18,141 bases of DNA. It comes from Verrucomicrobia bacterium UBA1629. GTDB taxonomy: Bacteria > Verrucomicrobiota > Kiritimatiellia > RFP12 > UBA1067. Location of the stretch: the NCBI GenBank assembly GCA_002321305.1, contig DCMF01000077.1:28411-46551 (forward strand), read 5' to 3'. Positions within the stretch are counted from its first letter, which is position 1, and each line of letters starts with the position of its first letter. This document shows, one piece after another, positions 6,621 through 13,136 of this stretch. Both the position numbers and the translations under genes were made by a program. The notes beneath the pieces are model-generated. The model was given only the letters and a program-made list of their open reading frames with translations, did no database searches and had not been told where the DNA came from.

Positions 6621-7324
6621 TGGCGGAGAAGATGATCGAGTTCAAAAACGTCGTCAAGCGCTTCGGCGAGGCCGTGGTGCTGGACGGGCTCACCTTCTCG
6701 GTCGAGAAGGGCGAGATCTTCGCGGTCGTCGGCCCGTCGGGCACGGGCAAGTCCGTCACGCTCAAGCACATCGTCGGGCTGCTGGAGCCGGACGCGGGCG
6801 AGGTGACGGTCGCGACGGACCGGATCGGCTACCTCTTCCAGTCGGGCGCGCTGCTCGCGTGGAAGACGGTGTGGGAGAACGTCGCCCTGCCGCTCGTCGA
6901 GACGACGCGGCTCAAGGCGGACGAGATCGACCGTCGCGTGGCGGCGGCGCTGAAGGCGGTCGGGCTCGAAAACGACGCCGAGAAGTATCCGGCGGAGATT
7001 TCGGGCGGCATGCAGAAGCGCGCGGGGCTCGCGCGGGCGATCGTCTGCGACGCGGAGGTCATCCTCTACGACGAGCCGACGTCAGGCCTCGACCCCGTGA
7101 CGAGCGCGCAGATCACGCGGCTCATCCGCGACGTCAACCGCACGCGCGGCGTGACGTCCGTCGTCGTCACGCACGACCTCGTCTCGACGCTGCGCATCGC
7201 AAGCCGCGTCCTGCTCGTCAGCGACGGTCGGGCCGTCGTCTGCCTGACGCCGGAGGAGTTCCAGAAGTCGGACAACCCCGAAGTGCGGGCGTTTCTCGCG
7301 GCCGCGCGCGGAGAGACGATTTGA
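6620..7324 (+). CDS. mlaF: MlaF-family ABC transporter ATP-binding protein
   Basis: This is the 234-residue ATPase of the Mla lipid transporter. All motifs are intact: Walker A GPSGTGKS at 38-45, Q-loop Q74, signature ISGGMQKR at 127-134, Walker B VILYDEP at 147-153, D-loop SGLDP and H-loop H185. The MlaF/TtgA-like form of the signature (SGGM-x-[KR]-R) distinguishes it from generic importers. The start at 6620 overlaps the mlaE stop; an ATG at 6632, with GGAG at 6624-6627, is an alternative. It would bind the coupling helices of the MlaE protein encoded just upstream. A polypurine tract separates it from the MCE gene. Confidence 0.92.
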   Translation: MAEKMIEFKNVVKRFGEAVVLDGLTFSVEKGEIFAVVGPSGTGKSVTLKHIVGLLEPDAGEVTVATDRIGYLFQSGALLAWKTVWENVALPLVETTRLKADEIDRRVAAALKAVGLENDAEKYPAEISGGMQKRAGLARAIVCDAEVILYDEPTSGLDPVTSAQITRLIRDVNRTRGVTSVVVTHDLVSTLRIASRVLLVSDGRAVVCLTPEEFQKSDNPEVRAFLAAARGETI

Positions 7325-7388
7325 AGGAAGGAAGAAGGAAGAGGGAAGAACGAAAAGGGAAACGGAAGAAGGGAGAAAGGAAAGCAAG
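7325..7388 (+). repeat. Polypurine tract with a 7-base period between mlaF and mlaD
   Basis: Of 64 bases, only three are pyrimidines. Read in sevens from 7325, most units end in GG (AGGAAGG, AAGAAGG, AAGAGGG, AAGAACG, AAAAGGG and so on to 7387), giving a degenerate heptamer array. The tract includes several GGAAG/GGGAG sequences that could act as Shine-Dalgarno sites for the gene starting at 7389. It fills the whole intergenic gap. Confidence 0.6.
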
Positions 7389-8363
7389 ATGAAAAAGAAA
7401 AGCGAGGCGTTTGCGCAGGTCGTCGTCGGCCTCTTCATGGTCACGGTGCTGCTGCTCCTGGCGTACTTCACGATCGTCATTTCGGGCGTGGACGTCATTT
7501 CGGGACGCAACCGCGTGACGGTGCGCGTCGCGTTCGACGGCGTCGGCGGCCTCAAGGAGCGCGACAACGTCATGTATCGCGGCACGAAGGTCGGCGCGAT
7601 CGATCGCGTCGAGGTGACGCCGTCGAACCTCGTCGTCTTTGCGGAGGTCGATTCGGGCGTCGTCCTGCGCGCGACCGCGACGGCGACCGTCCGCAACCTC
7701 TCGATGCTCGGCGGCAACTACCTTGCGCTGGAGGAGGGCGAGGGCGAGATCCGTCCGCTCGCGACGACGCTCTTCGTCGGCGAGACGCCGACGGACTGGA
7801 TGTCGGACGTCTCGAAGATCGCGAAGAACCTGCGGGAGTTCACGTCCAACCCCGAACTGCAGGCCATCATCACGAACGTCGCCGCCGCGTCGGCGCACGC
7901 GCGGGCCGTCTCCGCGAAGGCCGACGGCTTCATGGACCGCGCGAACGCCTTTGCCGAGCGCATTGCGCGCGGCGAGGGCACGGTCGGCAAGCTGCTCTCG
8001 ACGAACGAGACCGTCTACGCCGACCTGAAGGAGACGCTCGCGAACGCGCGCGCCGTCTCGGACCGGCTGAACCGCGCGAAGCTGTTCGACGACCTGGAGG
8101 CCGGCGTCGCGGCGTTCCGCCAGGCGGCGGAGGGCGTGGACGTGAAGGAGACGGTCGCGCGCGCGAACGCGCTCCTGGAGAATCTCAACGCCTTCGCGAC
8201 CGACCTCAAGGAGGGCAACGGCACGATCGGACGCCTCGCGAAGGACCCGAAGCTCTACGACGAGGTCAACGGCCTCATCCGCGACGTGCGACAGGTCATC
8301 GACAACTACCGCGACACGACGCCGATCTCGACGTTCACCTCGCTCGCGACCGGCGCGTTCTGA
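7389..8363 (+). CDS. mlaD: MCE (MlaD-family) substrate-binding protein
   Basis: This 324-residue protein has a single N-terminal membrane anchor (~residues 10-32, VVVGLFMVTVLLLLAYFTIV) and an MCE/MlaD beta domain (~42-120, with VAFDGVGGLKERDNVMYRGT then KVGAIDRVEV). A long helical, Ala- and Glu-rich periplasmic region follows (~140-310), likely an alpha-helical needle or coiled coil. In the Mla system the hexameric MCE ring sits on the MlaE dimer and receives lipid. It is much longer than E. coli MlaD (~180 residues) and closer to the MCE proteins of Mycobacteria and PVC bacteria. The ATG at 7389 is set by the purine-rich sequence upstream. The gene ends 23 bases before the radical SAM gene. 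Confidence 0.88.
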   Translation: MKKKSEAFAQVVVGLFMVTVLLLLAYFTIVISGVDVISGRNRVTVRVAFDGVGGLKERDNVMYRGTKVGAIDRVEVTPSNLVVFAEVDSGVVLRATATATVRNLSMLGGNYLALEEGEGEIRPLATTLFVGETPTDWMSDVSKIAKNLREFTSNPELQAIITNVAAASAHARAVSAKADGFMDRANAFAERIARGEGTVGKLLSTNETVYADLKETLANARAVSDRLNRAKLFDDLEAGVAAFRQAAEGVDVKETVARANALLENLNAFATDLKEGNGTIGRLAKDPKLYDEVNGLIRDVRQVIDNYRDTTPISTFTSLATGAF

Positions 8364-8386
8364 AGCCGACGGAAGGGGCAAGAGGG

Positions 8387-9928
8387 TTGGGCGGTTCGGG
8401 AGAATTCGGGACGACACGTCGGCGGCTTCTGCTGCTGACGCCGCCGCTGCTGCAGACGAACACGCCGTATCCGGCGACGATGCACCTGACGGGCTTCCTG
8501 CGGTCGCAGGGCTGCGACGTGCAGCAGCGCGACCTTTCCGTCAAGGTCGTCCGCGACATCCTGCTCGCCTACGGCGACGAGACGACGGACGAGCTGCTGG
8601 AGTTCCTCGGCGGCCCCGCGCCGTGGGAGGAGAAGCGCGCGGCGAGCGAGGTCATCGACGAGCTGGCGCTGTGGATCCGCGACAACGTCGATCCCGAGTT
8701 CGGCTTCTCGCGCTACGCCGAGCACCTGTGCGCGGCGGTCGATGACTTCGGCGAGCTGGAAAAGCGGGTGCGGCGGCGCGGCGTCATGGATCGTCCGCTC
8801 GAACGCCGCCTGAAGGCGGTGCTGGACGAGGTGAAGCCCGACGTCGTCGGCGTGGCCTGTCCCTTTCCGGGCACGCTCGTCGGCGCGTTCAAGATCGCCC
8901 GCTACGTGAAGCGGCACTGCCCGGGCGTGCGGCTCCTGCTCGGCGGCGGCTACGTCTCGACGGAGCTTCGCGAGATGACGGACGAGCGGCCGGGCCGCTA
9001 TTTCGACGGCTTCCTCTTCGACGAGGGCTACGCGCCGATGCTGTGCGAACTCAAGGGCCTTTCCCTCGCCGCCGCCGAGGCGGCCGTGCCGCCGTTCGTG
9101 CGTCCGTGCTACGACGGCATCGACTGGGACGACTACTTCGACGTCGTCGAGACGGACAACTTCGTCACGAACCTCTGGAACTCGGGCAAGTGGGTCAAGC
9201 TCGTCATGGCGCGCGGCTGCTACTGGCACAAGTGCGCGTTCTGCGACGTGCGGCTGCCCTACATCGGCTGCTTTCGGATGCCGAAGGCGACGGAGATCGC
9301 CGACTGCCTCGCGGCATTCGTCCGGGCGAACGTCCGATCCTTCCACTTCGTCGACGAGGCGATGCCGCCGAGGCTCGTGCGCGAGGTGTGCGACGAGATC
9401 CTGAAGCGCGGACTCGCGGTCGAGTGGTGGGGCAACATCCGCTTCGACGCGGCGTTCACGCCGGCGCTCGCGAAGAAGATGGCGAAGGCGGGCTGCATCT
9501 GCGTGACGGGCGGGCTCGAATGCGCGAACGACCGCCTGCTGAAGCTCATGAACAAGGGCATCACGCTCGCGTCGGCGGAAAAGGTCCTGCGGGCGTTTCA
9601 TGATGCGGAGATATTCGTCCACGCCTATCTCATGTACGACTTCCCGACCGAGACGAAGGCCGAGCAGAGGGAGGCCGAGCGGTACGTGAAGGGGCTGGCG
9701 AAGAAGGGCCTGATCCAAAGCTGCTTCTGGCACCGCTTCGCGCTGACGGTGCACAGCCCGATCGCGCGTGCGCCGGAGAAGTTCGGCCTCGCTGTCGAGC
9801 CGCCGTCGCGCAAGGGGCGGCGGGTCTTCGCGCGCAACGAACTCGCGTTCCGCTATCTGCCGCAGGGGGCTGCGGGCGGTCGTCAGGGGGCGGCCCGGCG
9901 CCGGGAGGTTTCGCGTGGACGTGCGTGA
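8387..9928 (+). CDS. B12-binding-type radical SAM enzyme
   Basis: This 513-residue protein has an N-terminal Rossmann-like domain of the cobalamin-binding radical SAM type (TPPLLQTNTPYPATMHLTGF at the start, PDVVGVACPFPGTLVGAFKI at ~150-169, LLLGGGYVS after that). A radical SAM barrel follows with the cluster motif RGCYWHKCAFC: C278, C283, C286. The C-x4-C-x2-C spacing differs from the usual C-x3-C-x2-C but occurs in some 'RGCYW' subfamilies. The GGLE-like segment TGGLECANDRLL and the PTET segment are also typical. No DxHxxG cobalamin motif is visible, so B12 use is unproven. The start is TTG 8387, with GGAAGGGG (8371-8378) upstream. The last ~25 residues are Arg/Gly/Ala-rich and do not look like a folded end. 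It overlaps the next gene by 14 bases, implying joint function with the ACP-FkbH protein. The substrate is unknown. Confidence 0.85.
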   Translation: MGGSGEFGTTRRRLLLLTPPLLQTNTPYPATMHLTGFLRSQGCDVQQRDLSVKVVRDILLAYGDETTDELLEFLGGPAPWEEKRAASEVIDELALWIRDNVDPEFGFSRYAEHLCAAVDDFGELEKRVRRRGVMDRPLERRLKAVLDEVKPDVVGVACPFPGTLVGAFKIARYVKRHCPGVRLLLGGGYVSTELREMTDERPGRYFDGFLFDEGYAPMLCELKGLSLAAAEAAVPPFVRPCYDGIDWDDYFDVVETDNFVTNLWNSGKWVKLVMARGCYWHKCAFCDVRLPYIGCFRMPKATEIADCLAAFVRANVRSFHFVDEAMPPRLVREVCDEILKRGLAVEWWGNIRFDAAFTPALAKKMAKAGCICVTGGLECANDRLLKLMNKGITLASAEKVLRAFHDAEIFVHAYLMYDFPTETKAEQREAERYVKGLAKKGLIQSCFWHRFALTVHSPIARAPEKFGLAVEPPSRKGRRVFARNELAFRYLPQGAAGGRQGAARRREVSRGRA

Positions 9929-11123
9929 GCCCGATTTCCTTTCGGTTGCGGCGGAGGTGCTGGGCGTTCCCGTCGCGACGCTTTCGCTGGAGACGACCTA
10001 CGCCTCCGTTCCCGCCTGGGACTCGATGGCCCAGCTGCGGCTCGTGATGGAGGTTCAGTCGCGGTGGGGCGTCGAGATTCCGTTTGCGGACGTGACGCAC
10101 GTGACGAGCCTCTGGGAGTTCTATCGCCGCATCTGCGGCCTTTCGCCGAAGAAAGCCGTCGCCGTTGACCTGGATGGCACGCTGTGGGACGGCATCGTCG
10201 GCGAGGACGGGCCGGACGCGATTCGTCCGAAGGCGGCGTTCTTGTCGGAGCTCAAGGCGCTTCGGGAACGTGGCGTTCTGCTGACGATCCTTTCCAAGAA
10301 CAATCCGGCGGATGTCCGCCCCGTCTTCGCCGCCGGACGGCTCGCGCCGCTCGCCGAAGGCGATTTCCTGTTTCCGCAGGTCAACTGGGAAGCCAAGGCC
10401 GACAACTTGCGGCGGCTCGCGTGCGCCCTCAACCTCGGGCTGGACGCGTTCGTCTTCGTGGACGACAATCCGGCCGAGCGGCTGGAGATGGCGGCGCGGC
10501 TGCCGGAGGTTGCGGTTGCCGCGTTTCCGCCGACGCTGGCGGCGTATTTCCCGGCGGGCGTCGTCACGGCAGAAGACCGCCGCAAGACCGAGGAGTATCG
10601 CGCGGAAGCCGAACGGCGGCGATTCCTCTCGACGCGGGAAGCGGCCGCGTCCGCACCGCTGGACGTCTGGACGGAGCTGGGCTGTTGGCTGGACGTCCAT
10701 GCGTTGCGTCCGGGCGAAGCGCCGCGCGTCGCCCAGCTCTCGCAGAAGGCGAACCAGTTCAGCGTCTGCACGAACCGCTACACGACGGATGGCCTAGAGG
10801 CCCTGTCGCGGGACGTCCGCAGCCGGGTCTACACCGTCCATGCGGGTGACCGCTTCGGCGACCAGGGGCTGGTCGCGTTTGCCGTCGTGCGCGCGGGCGA
10901 ACTGCTCGACTTCACGATGAGCTGCCGCATCGCCGGGCGCGGCCTTGAGGCGCGCGCCTGGATGGAAATCGCGCGCGACCTCCGCGCGCACGGCGTACGC
11001 GAGCTGCGCGCGACCTGGCGGAGGACGGCGAAGAACGCGCCGGTCGAAGACCTTTTTGCGCGGCTGGGGTTCGCCCTCGTGTCGTGCCGGCCGGACGAAA
11101 AGCGGTTCGTCGCGTCGATTTGA
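9915..11123 (+). CDS. ACP-HAD-acyltransferase fusion protein, FkbH family
   Basis: This 402-residue protein has three parts. Residues ~1-75 form an acyl carrier protein-like domain with the phosphopantetheine serine in WDSM (S37). Residues ~78-220 are an FkbH-type HAD domain with motif I D85-L-D87-G-T, motif II LTILSKNNP and motif III FVDDNPAER. The C-terminal part is GNAT-like and carries the family block QLSQKANQFSVCTNRYT. FkbH proteins load a glyceryl unit from 1,3-bisphosphoglycerate onto an ACP; here the ACP is fused in, so the protein may load itself (inference). No polyketide synthase is nearby. The GTG at 9915 has GGGAGG (9903-9908) at good spacing and lies inside the radical SAM gene. 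The TGA stop (11121-11123) is shared with the next promoter. The glyceryl or other acyl acceptor is unknown. Confidence 0.85.
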   Translation: MDVREPDFLSVAAEVLGVPVATLSLETTYASVPAWDSMAQLRLVMEVQSRWGVEIPFADVTHVTSLWEFYRRICGLSPKKAVAVDLDGTLWDGIVGEDGPDAIRPKAAFLSELKALRERGVLLTILSKNNPADVRPVFAAGRLAPLAEGDFLFPQVNWEAKADNLRRLACALNLGLDAFVFVDDNPAERLEMAARLPEVAVAAFPPTLAAYFPAGVVTAEDRRKTEEYRAEAERRRFLSTREAAASAPLDVWTELGCWLDVHALRPGEAPRVAQLSQKANQFSVCTNRYTTDGLEALSRDVRSRVYTVHAGDRFGDQGLVAFAVVRAGELLDFTMSCRIAGRGLEARAWMEIARDLRAHGVRELRATWRRTAKNAPVEDLFARLGFALVSCRPDEKRFVASI

Positions 11124-11129
11124 TATAAT
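11121..11129 (+). promoter_or_regulatory. Extended -10 promoter (TGATATAAT) of queA, overlapping the upstream stop codon
   Basis: TATAAT spans 11124-11129 with TGA before it; that TGA is also the stop of the FkbH-family gene. The predicted +1 (about 11136) is only two bases before the queA ATG at 11138, so the transcript should be leaderless or nearly so. There is no Shine-Dalgarno sequence in the 8 bases between the -10 box and the ATG. Confidence 0.62.
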
Positions 11130-11137
11130 ACGCGCCC

Positions 11138-12397
11138 ATGAAGACACGTCAGTTCTGGTATCCGCTTCCCGCGCGGCTTATCGCGCAGCATCCCGCCGAG
11201 CGCCGTGGGACGGAGAAGATGATGGTGCTCCACCGCGACACGGGCGTCGTGGAGCACCGTCACATCGCGGACATCGTCGACTACATTACGGCGAACGACC
11301 TCCTCGTCGTCAACGACACGAAGGTCTTTCCCGCGCGCCTCCTCGGCGAGTGGCCCGACACGCACGGCGCCGTCGAGCTGCTGATGGTCAACGCCGCGCC
11401 GATGGACGGCGACCCCAACATCCCGTCCATCACGCCCCCTCCCCATCCCTCATCCCCCATCCCCCATCCCTCATCCCTCACCTCTCATCCCTCACCTCTC
11501 ACCTCTCATCCCTCATCCCTCGTCTGGAACGTCATCATCGGCTCCGGGCGCAAGTGCCGCGCCGGGCAGGAGGCCGTGTTCGGCCCGAACCGCGAGCTGA
11601 CGGCGCGGCTCCTGAAGCCGCTGTCCGGCATCGGCATGTGGCAGGTCGAGTTCGTCTGCGAACGTCCGCTCATGGATCTCCTCGACGCGTTCGGCCATAC
11701 GCCCGTGCCGCCCTACGTGAAGCGCGAGGGCACGGCGGAAGAGGAGAAGGAAGACCGCGAGCGCTACCAGACGATCTACGCGCGCGAGGTCGGGTCGGTC
11801 GCCGCGCCGACGGCGGGGCTTCACTTCACGCCGGAGATCTTCGCCGCGCTCGACGCGAAGGGCGTGAAGCGCGTCGCCGTCACGCTGCACGTCGGGCCGG
11901 GCACGTTCCGTCCCGTCAAGGCGGACGACATCGAGGACCACCAGATGGATTTCGAGGCGTTCTCGGTGCCGCCGGAGACGGCGGACGCGATCAACGCCTG
12001 CAAGGCGCGCGGCGGGCGCGTCTTCTGCGTCGGCTCGACGACGGTGCGCACGCTGGAGACGGTCGCGGCGGCCGTCGCCCAAACCTCCCAAACTTCCCAA
12101 ACCTCCCAAACTTCCCAAACCTCCCAAACTTCCCAAACCACCCAAACTTCCCAAACTTCCCAAACCCCCAAACCTGTCGTCCAGCCGGGCAGCGGCGCGT
12201 CCAACATCTTCATCTATCCGCCGTACCGCTTCCGCGTCTGCGACTGCATGCTGACGAACTTCCACCTGCCGCAGTCCACGCTGCTCATGATGGTCTCGGC
12301 GCTGGCCGGACGCGAGCGCGTCCTCTGCGCCTACGCCCTCGCGGTGCGGGCGAACTACATGTTTTTCTCGTATGGCGATTGCATGTTGATCGTCTGA
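11138..12397 (+). CDS. queA: tRNA preQ1(34) S-adenosylmethionine ribosyltransferase-isomerase QueA, with two low-complexity insertions
   Basis: QueA transfers and isomerises the ribosyl moiety of SAM onto preQ1 in tRNA to make epoxyqueuosine. Every family block is readable: FWYPLPARLIAQHPAERRG at the N-terminus, NDTKVFPARL, PTAGLHFTPEIF, LHVGPGTFRPVK, TNFHLPQSTLLMMVSALAG and the terminal YGDCMLIV. The length of 419 residues exceeds the usual 340-360 because of two tandem-repeat inserts: Pro/Ser/His-rich residues ~103-128 within domain II, and (Gln-Thr-Ser)n residues ~314-343 in the variable loop before SNIFIYPPYRF. Both inserts keep the frame. The ATG at 11138 has no Shine-Dalgarno and is probably read from a near-leaderless mRNA. 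Function is almost certainly retained, as all motifs are intact. Confidence 0.95.
   Translation: MKTRQFWYPLPARLIAQHPAERRGTEKMMVLHRDTGVVEHRHIADIVDYITANDLLVVNDTKVFPARLLGEWPDTHGAVELLMVNAAPMDGDPNIPSITPPPHPSSPIPHPSSLTSHPSPLTSHPSSLVWNVIIGSGRKCRAGQEAVFGPNRELTARLLKPLSGIGMWQVEFVCERPLMDLLDAFGHTPVPPYVKREGTAEEEKEDRERYQTIYAREVGSVAAPTAGLHFTPEIFAALDAKGVKRVAVTLHVGPGTFRPVKADDIEDHQMDFEAFSVPPETADAINACKARGGRVFCVGSTTVRTLETVAAAVAQTSQTSQTSQTSQTSQTSQTTQTSQTSQTPKPVVQPGSGASNIFIYPPYRFRVCDCMLTNFHLPQSTLLMMVSALAGRERVLCAYALAVRANYMFFSYGDCMLIV
11444..11520 (+). repeat. Heptamer tandem array (CATCCCT/CACCTCT) inside queA
   Basis: Eleven consecutive 7-base units read CATCCCT, CATCCCC (twice), CATCCCT (twice), CACCTCT, CATCCCT, CACCTCT (twice), CATCCCT (twice). 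The + strand tract has no G. Because 7 is not a multiple of 3, three units encode a heptapeptide such as HPSSLTS, and gain or loss of a single unit would shift the queA frame. Confidence 0.9.
12078..12167 (+). repeat. Nonamer tandem array (CCCAAACYT) inside queA
   Basis: Ten 9-base units alternate mostly between CCCAAACCT and CCCAAACTT, with variant units 7 (ending CCA) and 10 (ending CCC). They encode repeated Gln-Thr-Ser. Being a multiple of three, unit changes keep the frame. The array sits in a loop that varies in length among QueA proteins. Confidence 0.9.
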
Positions 12398-12408
12398 TTT
12401 GGTATAAT
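12379..12408 (+). promoter_or_regulatory. Extended -10 promoter (TGGTATAAT) of the PAS gene, with weak -35
   Basis: TGG plus TATAAT (12403-12408) follows the queA stop codon. A weak -35 candidate TTGCAT lies at 12379-12384 with 18-base spacing. The predicted +1 is near 12415, only about four bases before the ATG at 12419, and no Shine-Dalgarno is present, again implying a near-leaderless transcript. Confidence 0.6.
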
Positions 12409-12418
12409 CAGCCGAACT

Positions 12419-13135
12419 ATGGCACTTTTCGTTCCCAAAGACCGTCGGTCGCTCTTCCGCCAATTCCTTGGCGGCATGTACGATTCCGTCGTCATCACCG
12501 ACCCGAACGGGCACATTCTCGAAATCAACCCGCGCACGGTCGAGTACTTCGGCCGCGAGCCTGACGAGGTTCTCGACGAGCCGATCTCCATCTACATTCC
12601 GGGCCTGAAGTCCGACGTCGTCGCGCGCATCCGCAAGGGGCTGGAGGGCGACCGCCACGTCGTCATCGACGCGAACGGCGTCGCCAAGGACGGCCGGCGC
12701 ATCGCCTGCGAGGTCGCCGTCTCGTGCATCGACCTCATGAACCCCGGCGACCTCATCTTCACGATCCGCAACGTCGAGCGGCGCCGCGCGTACATGAACA
12801 TGTTCCGCACCAAGGCGAACGCCTTCGAGATCGCGCAGGCCGCGCTCTTCGCCTGTTCGGAGGGCGGGGCGATCGTCGAGGCGAACGCGGCGTTCTGCGC
12901 GCTGTTCGGCCTGGCGGACGTCGAGGAGGCGCGGCGGCACGCCTTTGCGGACTTCATGGCCGACGCGCCGCTGCCGGAGAACTTCAGGAAGGCTCTTGCC
13001 GGCGAGAAGACGGTGACGGGCATCGTCGCCGAGGGCGACGGGGACGACCAGGAGGAGCTGGAGATCGTCCTCGCGCCGAACGGGCACGGCCGCCGCGTCG
13101 TCGGCGTCGTCGGCAGCATCCAGAAGGTTCATTGA
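12419..13135 (+). CDS. Double PAS domain protein without an output domain
   Basis: This 238-residue soluble protein has two PAS sensory domains. The first (~15-115) shows YDSVVITDPNGHILEINPRT, then FGREPDEVLDEPISIYIPG and the closing DLIFTIRNVERR, a typical PAS/PAC layout. The second (~128-232) is weaker (SEGGAIVEANAAFCALFGLA, with VVGVVGSIQ as last strand). No histidine kinase, GGDEF, EAL, HTH or methyl-accepting region is present, so it must act through a partner or bind a ligand or redox cofactor on its own; neither is identifiable. The protein is acidic near the end (DGDDQEELEI). The ATG at 12419 lies right behind the promoter. One base separates the stop from the pseudouridine synthase start, so the two are surely co-transcribed, an odd pairing. 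Confidence 0.82.
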   Translation: MALFVPKDRRSLFRQFLGGMYDSVVITDPNGHILEINPRTVEYFGREPDEVLDEPISIYIPGLKSDVVARIRKGLEGDRHVVIDANGVAKDGRRIACEVAVSCIDLMNPGDLIFTIRNVERRRAYMNMFRTKANAFEIAQAALFACSEGGAIVEANAAFCALFGLADVEEARRHAFADFMADAPLPENFRKALAGEKTVTGIVAEGDGDDQEELEIVLAPNGHGRRVVGVVGSIQKVH

Positions 13136-13136
13136 C

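Noticed and set aside
7218..9754. Minus-strand frames of 399 and 482 codons opposite mlaD and the radical SAM gene
   Set aside because: Arg/Glu/Val-rich antisense shadows; the + strand genes have intact family motifs.
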